Assembly: GCF_040412425.1 (NCBI RefSeq) | Contig: NC_089783.1 | Location: 41,286,625 to 41,350,624 of the forward strand | DNA: 64,000 nucleotides | Direction: 5' to 3' | DNA from: Macrobrachium rosenbergii | Lineage: Eukaryota > Arthropoda > Malacostraca > Decapoda > Palaemonidae | Shown here: in pieces, positions 11,226-27,574 of the stretch | Layout: every line of letters starts with the position of its first letter | Position numbering within the stretch: the first letter of the stretch is position 1 | The notes under the pieces: generated by a model | Told to the model about the DNA's origin: nothing | Seen by the model: only the letters and a program-made list of their open reading frames with translations | The model's database searches: none | Program-made: the position numbers and the translations under genes

Positions 11226-11227
11226 AT

Positions 11228-11234
11228 GAGATGA

Positions 11235-11300
<66 letters not shown>
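11228..11300. repeat. (GA)n microsatellite
   Basis: Starts as GATGAGATGAGAT and becomes a perfect GA tract of about 65 bp with one C interruption. Confidence 0.95.
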
Positions 11301-11565
11301 TTTTCAGCAAAAATTTATCAATTTCTATTACACCTCCTCTTATATTCAATATCAAGATGTTATTTTTTTCTGAAAGAAGGCTGCGTGTTATATACTTGAG
11401 GCAAAGTAAAAAAAAATCTGTCTAGACGTTCTCGGGGCTAATGAATGAGAAAAATAGGTCAAGAAGGTGAAGAAATAAGCAATTCAGGGGATCCGTTTCA
11501 GTGCACAGGAAAAGGTGAATAGACCTTTGATGGTCCGTCTGGGAAGCCCAAGGATGGAGAAGAAG

Positions 11566-11568
<3 letters not shown>

Positions 11569-11624
<56 letters not shown>
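11569..11624. repeat. (GA)n microsatellite
   Basis: About 55 bp of GA. Confidence 0.95.
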
Positions 11625-11626
<2 letters not shown>

Positions 11627-11726
11627 TTCTGTTTCATGATGGCAGTAATGGGAATTGAGGGTTTAATTAATAAAGTTAGTGTAACAAACGTAGTCTCTTT
11701 AAAAAAATAGCAGCTTCTTTTTCCTT

Positions 11727-12489
<763 letters not shown>

Positions 12490-12860
12490 TATTTTATTTG
12501 ATGACCAGGGTATTAGTCACTTTGGATGGTCTAGAATCATTAATTCGATGGATTGTGTACCAGAATTTCATTTAGCTATGATTTCCATTTTTATGCCCGT
12601 AGTTTCTGTTGAATTACTTTCGTTAAATTTGCAAATAAAGTCTAGTTTTGCATCTGGGCGTTTAATTCCAGTAGGCCTTTGTCTGAGGGTAAGTACAGGG
12701 AGACGAGTCGACGGGGGAGAAGGGATGTGCTGACACAAGGCTGAGCCGTCGCCACCAGAGAGTCCTAGAGATGTAAGTTAATATGGTGCTGTTCTTAAAA
12801 CAGATGCCGTAAGAGATTATGACCCTAATTGACCTTGTGTAGGGTCATTAACACACTATC
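12490..12860 (+). repeat. Duplicated block, copy 2 (paired with 4925-5255)
   Basis: Direct-orientation match to 4925-5255 with the same landmark words, followed like copy 1 by a short CA run and a long (AT)n. It carries roughly 70 bp of additional sequence around 12640-12720. Confidence 0.8.
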
Positions 12861-12913
12861 TATATCATATATATAGTGTTAATAAAATATATTATATACA
12901 AACATATACCATA

Positions 12914-13089
<176 letters not shown>

Positions 13090-14579
13090 AATGCATGCTC
13101 ATGAAAGCCTGTAGAGCTAAAATACCATAATTAAGGTTACTGATAAGCCGATACTTTTATTATTGCATTACATCTGCCGATCAAGTACCAAATTTATTCA
13201 AGTAATTTATCGCCTCCCACTAACAGGATATTGAAAAGTTAAGTTCCAAGTATCGTTTAGTAAGTGGAGTACTTTATGGAATAATATACTTATGGTAACA
13301 TCAAATTATTGCAGTCAACGGGCCGAGCCCTCAAGAAAATATTAGTTTCTTTGAAGAATTCAGGATTATTCGTGGAAGTGGTCAAGGTCATCTGACATAA
13401 GACGAACAACCACCTATTCAGTCTCTAAGTGCACTAAAGGGATTTCAGTAATGAAAGCAGATCATGCTTTTAGTGACTATCAAATTCAATCGCTATCGAA
13501 TTCCAAATCTCTTTATCAAATGTCCTAGAGAAATATTTAAGAATCTATAACATTTTATTAATGATTTTTTTCTGTATTTTTACAATTCTTTCAGGCATTT
13601 ATAACGAATGAAATACTTTGGCGCTATTTCCAGAGAAATTAGATAGACAAACTTAAGGGAAAGGTAAATGCTTTTAAAGCTTATATGAATAATTGACAAT
13701 TGTTTATGTACACCCAGGCCAATAAATACACTGTAGTTTAGTTTATTTTCACAATTTTCTATATGCTTACCTTCGTTCAGGTATCCTAGATTTTAACTTT
13801 TAAAATCCAAAGATACTCCACTAATTAAATAATTTATAAAACTGTTTAGTTGAGGTAACAGCATATTTCCTAATTTGTACCTGAATGGTCATAATGTTTT
13901 CATTGGGCTGATTTTCATTAAGACCTACTGTTGGTAGTGTTAGGTATTTTACACTGACCAGCGTTGCTGCTGAGCTCGTTGATCTCCTAAGGACTGCAGT
14001 CACACAAATTGCATTGTTTCTATGGACGGCGAGAACTTGTTGAAGAACGCTCCGTTTTCTGAAACCATAAGCATAATCCTAGCTATTATTTATTGATCAG
14101 AAATTGCACGCTCCAGCATTTCTGAACGCGTGATTTATGAAACTTGTCTGAAAGTGTTCCTTATTAAAATACAAAGTTGGATAGCAAGTGGCTATTGTCC
14201 AGTTAAGAGTTACAAGTTTTCCAAAGAAAAAGTAAACTTTGTATAGACACTTCTACAGATGCTTTCCAGAAACTCAGAATCAAAGTCTTGAAGTAGATCA
14301 ATTTAAACATGAGACAGAGATCTTGAATACTGAGCCAGTATTTAACCATCTCTTTACTTGTATGTGAAGTGGGAATTTTTTATGCTTCCCCTACAGAAAT
14401 TCGGGTTGGAGGCAAACAGATAAAACTTGAACGTGACCGAGATCCAAGATTCAGCATCAAAGACTGGTGAGATTTGATCACCTCTTACTTCCCCTCTTCG
14501 GAAAACAGTAATTCGGAATAGCAAATTTGCGCCTGTAATGACTGCAAAGTTTATGCACTGTAAAAAAATAACGGAAATA
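13090..14579. other. Unannotated unique sequence
   Basis: About 1.5 kb of non-repetitive AT-rich DNA lying between two duplicated blocks. It shows no similarity I can see to the 5.34-8.15 kb interval that occupies the corresponding position of the other copy. No gene is supported. Confidence 0.45.
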
Positions 14580-15011
14580 ATATCGTTGTTATATCCTCAA
14601 TTGTCATTTCCTAGTCTCTAATAATAAATAACTAATAATAAATTACTTTTAAGCGTCATTTGTGAACTGCTGCCAAAATGCAAAAAACAACCGACGTCGC
14701 TTTCCCTTTTTTCGGAACGACTGCTAATCTTAGTACGTTTAAAATGTCTTGTCATAATGATTCAGCACGACCTTTAATGACATTTCGAGATAAGAGGGTT
14801 TTGTGAGTGAGCTCATAAAACTTTGACATTTGGAAATTCCGACATTCCGCAGAATAGTCGAGTTTATTCAGCATAAATGTTCATGCACACACTGTACGTA
14901 TTTAAAGCCATATAAATGCTCATGTTTAGACATCGATTTACCTGTTAGCTTCAAAATGTTTTATTGAATAAAAATGTTTCTTGAATTTGTGTTCAGCTGA
15001 TTCGAGCGATA

Positions 15012-15106
<95 letters not shown>

Positions 15107-15610
15107 TTGTGTATGCATTATTCTATTATTCTCGTTTACTTAATAACATGCGACGAATAATATAGCAGAAACTGCAGAGATTATAGATAGATAGATAATT
15201 TATTTTTATTGAATCCTGTGTTATTGCCATATTAATCGTCGCATGTTTTTAAATAACAAAAGAATATACAAAACGAAAACCTACACATATAGACTCATAA
15301 AGACAGACACGCGCGCACACACAAGCACTCGCACAAACACACACATACACACACATATATATGTGTAAATATATATATACACACATATATAGAACATAAA
15401 TAAATAAATATATTTATATTTATAAATGTATGTATGTATGCATACAGTATATATAGCCACGCCCATAAATTACCGTAATAAAGACATTTTTGTATACCAA
15501 AAAATTCCTCATTACGGATCGTCTGTAAAGAAAAAAATATGAGATAATGAAGTGGGCCCACATTAAGTTTTAAAGTAATGCTGCCAATTAGAGGAAACCT
15601 TCCAAAAAAT
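14580..15610 (+). repeat. Duplicated block, copy B left part (paired with 8150-8945)
   Basis: See copy A for shared words. A microsatellite-bearing insertion of about 110 bp (15012-15130) separates AGCTGATTCGAGCG from TTTACTTAATAACATGCGACGA; in copy A the corresponding sequences are nearly adjacent. A second AC-rich patch occupies 15305-15356. Confidence 0.85.
15012..15105. repeat. (AT)n-(GT)n microsatellite unique to copy B
   Basis: About 70 bp of AT followed by nine GT units. It is absent from the same place in copy A (around 8563). Confidence 0.9.
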
Positions 15611-15644
15611 ATATAAATAAATAAATAAGAACATAAAAATCAAG

Positions 15645-16012
15645 TCAATGAAAGTGTTTCTTAGGTTCGAACCCTTCGGCCCATTTCCAAAATTAAAAAT
15701 TTTGATAATGATCTCTGTTGTTTTCGTGGTTATATATTCCTCTTTAATTTAAAATGATTACAGTGGTTTAAACGCAGCAATTATATTTTACAGCGTTATT
15801 CATTCCGTAAGCGTCCTCGCCCCCTCCAAAAAAAATTAATTAAGAAAATAGGGATATAACATTCTACGGAGACTTCTTTCATTCATGTTCTTTTTTAATT
15901 CATTGCATCCCAGTCATATCGAATTAATACCAATATCATTTGATCGTGAGAATGTACACGTTTAGCGTGTTCATCCACCATGATGTGCCATATCATTTTT
16001 AATGAGAAGTAT
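15645..16012 (+). repeat. Duplicated block, copy B right part (matches the palindrome's right arm)
   Basis: Matches 9597-9955 directly: TGTTTCTTAG, TTAAAAATTTT, AATTTAAAA, GCAATTATATTTTAC, TATCGAATTAAT, TTTGATCGTGAGAA, GCGTGTTCATC and AGAAGTAT. Similarity to the arm is visibly lower than the similarity between the two arms. Copy B goes straight from the CCTTCC block into this arm, with no inverted left arm. Confidence 0.85.
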
Positions 16013-16061
16013 CATGCTAATCATGCGTTTCATTGGGCTAAGTAAAATGTCATGAGCTCTT

Positions 16062-16203
<142 letters not shown>

Positions 16204-16209
16204 TATATA

Positions 16210-16240
<31 letters not shown>

Positions 16241-16279
16241 TATATATATATATGTATATATATAATATATATTTAAAAA

Positions 16280-17190
16280 ATATCTATTAGTCGATATATA
16301 GGATGATAATATTTAAAAATCTCTTAGCCGTTTCTGTAAACGTTTATTTTCAATTTCTTTGCCTTTTATAAATCTAAAACACCACGCCACAAAGAGTAAG
16401 AATAATGATTGTTTTAAATCTAACGAAGTATTAAGAAAATTAAGCCCTCTTTGCCCCATGCAACGAGCAACATTGGTTATTACTTAGAATATTCTAGACC
16501 CACGGTTTCAGAAGAATCAGAAGCGCTTTGTTCCAGACTCGAAAATAGAAATACTTTTCATTTTATACGGCAGTTCTTGCGTCATTTGAGGTGATGAAAG
16601 TCTCACTTTACAATCAAACTTTAACCTTGGACTTCTCATTTTTTACCTTGCTCCTGATCCCATCTTATGTTAGCAACCTATTCGACAAACATTTGCACAC
16701 AATATTTGTGTTGGATGAATTCATGAGAAAACAAATGAAAGTTCACAGCATACAAAGTTTATAAATATCCTCTTGGCTGAAATAGCAACACCCACCCTCT
16801 AAAAATATTCTCTAGAAAGTATGTGATGAAAGGATTTGTTTACAAAAGTATGCGTATTTTTTAAAACTAAATCCGGCGATGGAAGGCATAATTATGCACT
16901 GCAGATAGGAAAGCATAAAATGAAATTCTCTGCAAATGTTCAAATGCTTGATGGTACTAAAAATGTTAAGAAATGTTAATTCAGCTTGAAAAACATTCTC
17001 ATGCTCAAACAGAGTTGACGATTTCAGTTCGCAGAGAAGTTCAACTCGTGTTACGAAAACTATTATTAAAAGGTGACCTTTAGTACTGATGTCTTACATG
17101 ATATCAGAAGACAGGTTTAGGAGAGTCTTTATTTTTCACTTTGGAATCACAATACGACAAGAAATCAAATGCCTCTATGCTTTGGGAATA
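16280..17190. other. Unannotated unique sequence
   Basis: About 900 bp of ordinary AT-rich DNA. Nothing is supported. Confidence 0.5.
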
Positions 17191-17192
17191 AT

Positions 17193-17195
<3 letters not shown>

Positions 17196-17258
<63 letters not shown>
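17196..17258. repeat. (GA)n microsatellite
   Basis: About 62 bp of GA. Confidence 0.95.
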
Positions 17259-17260
<2 letters not shown>

Positions 17261-17707
17261 TATTTTTGCTTTTGAGAACAAAGAACTTTAGCTTTTCGTA
17301 ACAACAACTCACGGAGTTAAGGAGCAGGCACGATCAATTTCGGGTTTAAATTTCTCCTTCATTTGGTCATGGGTAAATCAAGGTCCTGAGAAAGGGAGGC
17401 CAACCCACAGGAGGCACAAAATTTGTCGCTACCTACGCATCCCGGATTATGACGTCAGAGTTGACCACCAGACCTTGTTTATCCCAGGTCAGGCTACTGA
17501 CTTCTTATTTATTGACAAAATAGGCTGGTAACTGGCAGGAAAACATTTGTACTTTCCTATTTTTATTAAAACGGTAGGTCTTGTGTCTCACCGTAGTGGC
17601 ACTGTAAAAGGCCAAATTACTGTGCTGTGTCCGGCTGTTCATCAAATTTGAAGAAACGAGGTGATAATGCTTGTTTTCACTGATTCACTCAGCATGAAGA
17701 ATTAAAA

Positions 17708-17965
17708 CATTTCTTTCTATAATCTACCGTATTGGACCTCGTAAGTTTTATTTAACACTTCTTCCTACTATCTGCCGTATTTGAGTATTTGGTTTAAGCG
17801 TTTTATTCAGCATTTCTTCCCATACTCTACCGTATATTATTTAACATTAATTCCTACTGTCCACCGTATTTGACTTGTGAGTTTTTTTTAACATTTCTAC
17901 CCACTGTCTACCTTATTTGACCTTATGAGTTCTATCTAACGTTTCTTTCTATTACCTACTCATGT
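17708..17965 (+). repeat. Degenerate tandem repeat of 5 or so units of about 45-60 bp
   Basis: The motif TTTCTTCCTACT-TCTACCGTATTTGACCT-TGAGTTTTATTTAACA recurs about five times with substitutions and small indels. Anchors are TAATCTACCGTATT, TATCTGCCGTATT, CTCTACCGTAT, GTCCACCGTATTTG and GTCTACCTTATTTG. This is an old minisatellite-like array rather than a transposon. Confidence 0.7.
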
Positions 17966-19854
17966 CTGAGGTGTAGTTTTGTACCAGGGTATCGTTTTAT
18001 TATTAGCTGCAGTAGTGTGAATTTAACCAGGCCAGGACAACCCATATAGCACCAACCACAACACACTTTAAAACATCTATATAAATCCTACAGAGGAGAA
18101 AAACTGTTTTAGACACGGACGTGCACGCCACCCCTTGTTTTAAAACAACGCCAAACGACCCCATTAACAACGGTGATGATTTAGCGGCGAAACGACTGCC
18201 GAATCACTGGAGTACTTTGAGAGCAAGGGACATGCACTGGCAAGCTATAATCATTTCATATCCCCAACTAATTCCTGGTTTGACTTATTTAATTCTCACT
18301 GAGTCCCTTACGACGAGAAACCGACAACAAATGCATATGGGTTGAACTTGAAAACGCAAAACCAAGTATTGGATAGCATACGCTGACCTGCGGAATCTGA
18401 ACAGAATTTCTTGCTAATCTGGATTTCCTCAAATAAATGTGGATAGCTTTGAACTTGAAATTTTCTTTGCAGCATTCTCTAGAATGTTGGAATATATTAA
18501 AAAAATTAGTCCGAATCGTTAAGTTTTAAAATAGGAGAAATGGAGTGACAAATAACACAACTAGAGGAAGAGTCAGAGATACTTACACTGAACTTTTTAA
18601 AATAATCCTCTTTTTATATTCGTCTAAGAATTATCCAGAAAATAAGAAGGGTTTTTCACGAAAGCCGATAATCACTGAATTCCATTTTCATATCTCATCC
18701 TCTTTTGTTCGCGTCGAAGGGCATCATCCGGTAATTCCATGCGGAGGTGCACAGTAAAATGACAGATTGTCTAAAGGTTCCATGCATTCAAATCAGCACC
18801 ATTAGAGCTTTATATGTAAATGTGCACGACTCCTCCATCCGGTCCAATCTCATTACGCCAACAATAATGAAACTGAGCTCTCTGGCCTGAATCGTAGTAA
18901 TATAACGAGATTTTATAGAAGTTTTTTTTTTTTTTTTTTAATAATTTGGCTTATTTCATGGCATTACAAGACAGCTGGGTACAATCAGAATAAATGGAGT
19001 GAATAAAAAAAATAATAAGAGCACCACCCTTCCCTCTCTCTCTCCCTCTATTAATATTTTCTGGAGCCATTATTACCACATTTTTATTGTGAAAATATTG
19101 AAACATAAAGGAATTGTTTCTTTATTTTTTTACTTCAACTTTATTTTTCATTTTTGTTTCCAATATTTTCTTACCTTTTTTAATTTCAAGAAAAATTCTA
19201 TATTCATTTATTTTATTTAACGTGAGCCAAACAAAATCAAATATATAAGCTCTCATATTTCAGGGTCGTGTGCATATTACTTGACGTACCAATTAGGAAA
19301 ATGAGGGTGCAAGGTGGCCTGTTTCACCATTGATTATAACATCTTTAAAAAGGACTCATAAGTATTGGGAGAAATTCACATATTATATATTATAAGGTAA
19401 AGCACAAGAAAATTTGCTGAGGGTTAAAAGAAAATTATTATCACTTGATAAGGGGATGACCTCACCCTCATTTTTGGCAGTGAATAAGTCCTCCATTCAC
19501 ATAGCTTTTTTTGTGTGTGTGAAAGGTTGCCCACACCTTAGGCATTAAGACCATATAGACTACTTCCTTTAGAAATCATAATTTTTAAACATTTTCTTTT
19601 AAAAAAATGCATTATGTTCACACATTAGCCCAGGAATGTATAAACATTATTCATTTCAGAGGAAAACTGACAAGACAAAGGTAATTGTCCTTTCATAATG
19701 GCAAAGGTCTGGGTCCAAAGGAGCATAAAAGTCCTTTTTATAAAACACTGACTTTCTGTTAAAAATCCTGGTTAGAAGTCCGCCTCTTGCCAGGTGCTGG
19801 TACCATTTAACCTCCCATACACTCTATGGATAATTATGATAAAAATGTGTTTAG
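17966..19854. other. Unannotated unique sequence with homopolymer runs
   Basis: About 1.9 kb without a supported gene. It contains a poly-T run (about 18920-18938) and a T-rich strand stretch 19075-19220. Short frames at 18121-18345 and 18545-18757 have no recognisable motif. Confidence 0.45.
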
Positions 19855-19856
19855 CA

Positions 19857-21690
<1,834 letters not shown>

Positions 21691-21691
21691 C

Positions 21692-22055
21692 CAGTTTTTC
21701 CTAAAATTCATTATCTCGTGTATGGATCCTGATTATTATCTTTATATATGCACACGCATAGTCGTATCATCATGTTTGATTTCCTATATAACCTCACATA
21801 TATTTTTATTTTCATTCTTATACCGGCAGGAGATGTTGAGCAAAATCATGGACTTCTGTCATTTACAACTGCTATGTTAAGCAGTTTTTCCTGAAATTCA
21901 TGACCTCTTCTATGGAATCTGATTATTATTGTTATATATGCACACTCATATTCGTATTATCATTATTATATTTGATTTCATATATAACATTACATTCTTT
22001 GTTATTTTCATTCTTATTCTGGCTGGGGATGTTGAGCAAAATCATAGACTTGAGC
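21692..22055 (+). repeat. Tandem duplication, two units of about 190 bp
   Basis: Unit 1 starts at 21692 and unit 2 at 21882, both with CAGTTTTTCCT-AAATTCAT. Shared words continue through GATTATTAT, TATATATGCACAC, GATGTTGAGCAAAATCAT. Identity is roughly 80% by eye. Confidence 0.85.
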
Positions 22056-23568
22056 ATCCCAGATCTCACTAGTGTTGTGTGATGTTCTGCGATATGCTGG
22101 CACTACATAATAATATTGGTGACTTTGTAGTTGTATCGAGATAGCATTATATTGTGTTACATGCAGGGTTTTAGTTCTCAACGGAGGTGCTAAACTGTGC
22201 TCCTCATTCTAGGTTTCAAGAAACATTACTACTTGATTACAATGTCATTCCTATGGGATGGAGGTTGGCACTGAATATATAGATAATTTCCCAATTTCTC
22301 ATACGACCTGTTATGGATGTGGGTGTCATGAAGTGCAAGTTGTAAAGATATAAATGCACTTAGATACAATATTCACCGATTCACCAAGTGTTGTAACGAG
22401 TCGAGTGGGTCCTTTACATGGGACTTCTGTTCATGCTTTGGATCCTTTCATAGTTATAACTTAGCAAGCTCTTCATGGTGTGTCCTACTCCTGTAAGATG
22501 TATGTCAAATCTAGGGAAAATGGAATGTTTCACTTCTGAATTATTTACAGCTGTATAAAGAACTCGAGCCTATTGTTCCTTGAAATGACGATGCAGTACA
22601 ACGCGTATCCTTTAACCTCAAAATCTTATAGAATTTCAGGAAGATTGTTCCTCGAGTATTCAGGCTCATGAATGTTTGCGAATGCATAAGTGAGTTGCCT
22701 GACTTCTAATTTATCTATTTTGGCCTTCCGCTACCAGTTCTTAATTTTGCCCTTATTTTCAATATTTGCAAATAATCTCTTTACTCATTTCTTTTAACAT
22801 TAGGGTCTTAATTTTTGAAGCTTGCCGGTGCATTACGTTATTATGGACTTATTCCGTAGCAATTATTAGGTGTTTCACAAAAATACTAGTTTATCTTTAT
22901 TCAAATTAGCTAGGCCTATTACGTATACCTGCTTCTAGTCATATAAATAAATACTCATGTACACCCCGTATTTGGAATAGTGGAATATCGAAACGGAGAT
23001 TTTTAAATATTTCATGCTTGCTAAAGTATTTTCAAGCAGTCTGAGTGAACACCTAGAAGAATATACACATTTTATAGATGGCTAATAGTTGACTGATCTT
23101 TTTTTGAGTTATCTAAATACGAGCTTCCAACAATCAAATGATTCTTCTAGCCTGCAGACCAAACCTTTTATTTTGAGGAAAACACAAACTAGCTATTATA
23201 CGTCTGATAAGAGATAAGGTCGAGTGCGCTCTAGGAATTCTGCGGTGAGCAAAGGGACAAAATTTTTCCTATTTCTAATTCCTCGCAAATGATATCTCTG
23301 GTCACTCGGGGTGAAAATATGCCCGAGAAAAGCAGGGAAATGGCTTACCACATTTTCAGGGAGGACGAATGGCAAGGATGAGCTATGACCATCATTTGCA
23401 AAAACATTTACGTCAGATGGTCGCAATATACTCGTGAGCTACATTTTGTCGCTGAAAAGGTGAACAAAACCTTTTCCATAACCTCAAATACAGGAAAATG
23501 TTTTACTATAATTGATATTATATGTCCAAAGATAAGGCATGAGAATAAGCGGAATGTACTGAAATGCA

Positions 23569-23570
<2 letters not shown>
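22056..23570. other. Unannotated unique sequence
   Basis: About 1.5 kb with no supported gene. A 76-codon minus-strand frame (23196-23426) has no recognisable motif and lies within chance length. Confidence 0.45.

Positions 23571-23573
<3 letters not shown>

Positions 23574-23664
<91 letters not shown>
23574..23664. repeat. (GA)n microsatellite, longest in the window
   Basis: About 90 bp of perfect GA. Confidence 0.95.
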
Positions 23665-23666
<2 letters not shown>

Positions 23667-23974
23667 ATTTTACCACATGGTCAATAACTAAACTAGTTCA
23701 TTGAAGCAAATGGATAAAATAAAAATTATTTTACTTGGCACCAAAGCAGGGATCAAGTGTTGACACAGCACTACAGTTCTTCTGTTTCATGTCTCTTTCA
23801 CAATGCAAGATGAATGCACTGACAATTCAGGTTAACAGTTGAATGTTGATTTGGACTGTCTGAGATTTTCGGCATGTTCTCTATCCAAGTGGTAATTCTT
23901 TATGTAATTAGTGGGAAAGGCTTCCCTCCTCCCTTATCCTTTTTTTTTTTTTTTATCACTCGTCGTTTGTCCTC

Positions 23975-24360
23975 GCTTCTTCTCTTTAAATATTTCAGTA
24001 TCCTAATTTGAGCCTTATAACTGAGATTTTGTATTCACACACAATTTAGATACGTAAAACAAATAACATTATATTAAATGGAAAACATATAAATTCGCTA
24101 AATTCCACCTGTCTCTATCACTCTTTACAATCAGTATCTCTTGACATTTTAATCCGCGACAACCTATTTTCAATCTTTACATTTCAGTATCCACATTTCT
24201 GCTTTGTTTTAAACCAATTGATCCTTAATAAACGTTGACATTTGTCATCATTCACATTTCCCTCTTTTGATGAATGACCATTTTCAAAAATAACATTAAA
24301 TTGAATGGAAAACATATAAATTTTGATAAATCTGCACCTGTCTCTATGGTTCTCGGTACT
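23975..24360 (+). repeat. Tandem duplication, unit about 227 bp
   Basis: AATAACATTA-ATT-AATGGAAAACATATAAATT...CACCTGTCTCTAT occurs at 24062 and again at 24289. An ATTTCAGTATCC word also repeats (about 23992 and 24182). Confidence 0.8.
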
Positions 24361-25309
24361 CATTGACGCAAAGGAACGTTTCCTAACCTTTACCCTTCTC
24401 GACGTCCTTTTATTTATTTTTATTTTTTCCTGTTTTTATGGAGAGCAAACTGTTTCTGGAAGTTATCATAGAACTGCTTAACTTTGTATTTTTAACGATT
24501 CTGAGCAGTTATAAAATCATATAAATTTCTATATTTTTTTTTCTCATTTCCTCTCAGCCAAATGTTTCATGGGATACTAAGGGCTTCTTTGATCAGCAAC
24601 ACCAATACACTACATTAAACGAAAATTGTCGTAAAAATGTTTTGATACTTGACTAGCCTTAGTAACTATCTAGGAATGTTCCCATATAACCGGGAAGCTG
24701 TAGCAGTTTCACGAATGCAAGGAGTGGCAGTAGACAAGTTATAATATCTATGTGATGCTAAAATCTCTGAAAGGCAAAACGTAAATTCACTATCACGGGA
24801 AACTAAGGGCAAAAACAACATCTGAAGACCAGGATTTAGTCACATAGCGTGAAATAGGTTTTAGAGGGTGAACAGTAATAAATGGAAGAAGTTAGCTCCC
24901 CTGAATTCAATGGAGTATTTCGCAATCAATTTTGAAAGGACAGAGCATCACAGTCCTGACAAATGATGTTATCCCTCACGGAGGATTCCTGTCAATAAGA
25001 TCATAGTACTTTGGCCGTTTGCAAGGTACTTTTCGCAACCCAACAACAAAGGAATTAAATCTTCCATACAAGTTCTCACTGAGAACTGTCAAAAAACAAA
25101 ACTTGGGGCCTCTCTTCCATTATTGAAAAGTTTTCTTTTGTTGTTTTTTACGCTTTTCTCATGTGAATGAATTTGAAAAAATTTTTATTGCCAAAAGTTC
25201 TCGTTTAGTTATTGATATTTCATGATACTAGCATAAAGCAATTTTATGTGTATTAGTATATGTGTATTCTATCAATGTAACATTATAAGAGAAAAATTCT
25301 TATTTAATA
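24361..25309. other. Unannotated unique sequence
   Basis: No feature can be supported. Confidence 0.5.
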
Positions 25310-25581
<272 letters not shown>

Positions 25582-25583
<2 letters not shown>

Positions 25584-26178
25584 ACATTTTTCTGTGTAAT
25601 TGGGATAATCGCCTCTCTTTTTTAGCAAAAGGTCACTGTTCGATTGCTAAAGAATTCACAATGCATTATTCACGTTCCAAAGTTCTCCTGAGCTTGCTTT
25701 CAACTGAAAATATACTCAATTACCTGGTAGTCACTTGACTGTAGTATACAGCATAATGTATAGCACCCACAGAGAAGAATAGCGCATAGATAAAAAAAAA
25801 CACTCTAAAGACTACCTGAGAATGGTTCGTTACAAGCCCTTACCAATGAGAAAATTCATGTCAACACAATAATTTCCAGGATGGAGTTCCCAAAGCAGGT
25901 GTGGTTTGGATAGTGGGAGGAAGGAACAAAATCGGGCAAGGAGTGAGGAGTTTACTGAAGAAGAAAAATATAGCCTTAGGTTTAGTTTCAGTGCAGAATG
26001 GTACAAAGTGTACAAAAATACAGAAGACTGATAAGGAGGTCGAGAGAAAGTGAGAGGGAAAATAAGGCAGAGAGAGGGCAAGGGGCTAATGAATCTTAGA
26101 ATAGCAGATACAGAATGAATATATTGGGGATTGCTTGAATATATAGTAGACATAGGACAGAACTAATATAAGTTTGAA
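25582..26178. other. Unannotated; purine-rich plus strand
   Basis: From 25880 to 26110 the plus strand is purine-rich (GGAGGAAGGAAC, GAGAGAAAGTGAGAGG). The 107-codon minus-strand frame across it is Ser/Leu/Pro-rich for that reason and is not claimed as a gene. Confidence 0.45.
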
Positions 26179-26179
26179 A

Positions 26180-26362
26180 AAAAGTGTGGAAGTGACTGCT
26201 GAAGGCCCCAAAGGGTCAACTAAGAGGTTCAAGAGTATAAGTAAACTGGTGTTGATGGGATTACGGATGAGATGTTGCGGTACTGGAGTGAAAATGTAAC
26301 TGAGTGGCTGACTAGGCTGTGTAAAGTATGTCTGGATTACAGCGAAGGTTCTGAAGGAAGGA
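26180..26362 (+). pseudogene. LINE reverse-transcriptase N-terminal fragment
   Basis: From 26248 the plus strand reads GVDGITDEMLRYW, then SENVTEWLTRLCKVCLD. This is the conserved 'AGxDGIxxEMLKYGG...W' block just upstream of the RT fingers in APE-type LINEs common in arthropods. The preceding 60 bases, in another frame, resemble the 'V..E.....KGST..K' lead-in. The homology ends near 26362. It is a 3'-truncated remnant of perhaps 60 codons with one frameshift. Confidence 0.65.
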
Positions 26363-27508
26363 TTTTATTACCTTACTTTTCTCACATTTATTCTCAATCT
26401 TATCCTTTCAAACACCAGTCCCTGCAGTTTCTTTTTATTATCTGTAATTAAAAATTTTGATCTGCAAACCTTATTTTCTTTTGCCACAACTTTGAACCTA
26501 CAGCTACTGCTCTTTCTCTGACCTCAAAAGCCTCTTTACCCATTAGGATGTTGAACAATTAACTTTTACACACAACCAGCCACTCTCCTGCTTACAAACT
26601 AAATACATGATTGAGTTCCATCATAAATACTTTTCATAACCTTAGCATCTTATCATCTAGGAAATACATTCATACCACCATCTACAACAACTCTTTGTCA
26701 GTTTATCATAAGAATATATCAACATAAATGAAAATATGTTGCAACAATAATGCAGTAACTGTACAAGTAGTAACACCAGTAAAAGCAGAATAATCTCTGT
26801 ATATATATTCTTCACCTTCCTCTAAATTGGGGCTTGAAACGACAAGAGAGAGAAACCCTATGTTTGCTGCAATGGCTTTTCTCTTTACCCGATTATTGGC
26901 CAGTGAGGTATGTAACCTTTGGCACCCGATATAGAGGTTGCTATATTTGACGTAGGATACGAAATTCAGAAAAAAAGTAGTATCAAGAATCAAAAGTTAA
27001 TATTCGTTCGGCATTAAAACACGGTTAGTAATGAATATCTAAAAATGCCATTCATCTCTATTTCATTGGCTTCTTTTCTGCTCGAAGTCTCTTTCTTGTT
27101 GTGAAACTGAAAAAAAAATGTAAACAAATGGAAAAGGAAGAAAGATTCGGTAAAGGAAACCAATAACAAGCCAGCAATATCGGTGAGGAGGTGTCAAGCT
27201 TTGGAATGACCAAAAATGGCCACCAAGAGCATTACACACAGGCATGCGAGATGTTGGCCGAAAGCAAAAACAGAGTCAAAAGGACAGTAAAGCTGATTTC
27301 GAGAGGAAACTTTTAAAGGAAAAAGTTCGTGATAATTGCACTAACGACAAATGACAAGACGTAATAGAAGGAAATAAAAAAAAAAAGGTTTGGGCTAGAG
27401 TAAGGAATAGTAAACTCTTAAAATGACATGATACGGAGAAAGTTTAGAGATTGGGGTGAAGAAAAAATTAAATATTTAGTTCTACTTGCGTCTGAGTCTG
27501 CTTGTGAT
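26363..27508. other. Unannotated unique sequence
   Basis: No supported gene. Frames of 60-95 codons occur but none carries a recognised motif. Confidence 0.45.

Positions 27509-27510
<2 letters not shown>

Positions 27511-27570
<60 letters not shown>
27511..27570. repeat. (GA)n microsatellite
   Basis: About 60 bp of GA. Confidence 0.95.

Positions 27571-27574
<4 letters not shown>

Noticed and set aside
17708..17965. CRISPR-like array
   Set aside because: Units are degenerate with no conserved repeat/unique spacer pattern, and the DNA is clearly eukaryotic.
25830..26153. 107-codon Ser/Leu/Pro-rich minus-strand frame
   Set aside because: Caused by the purine-rich plus strand, which has few stop codons in antisense; no recognised domain.
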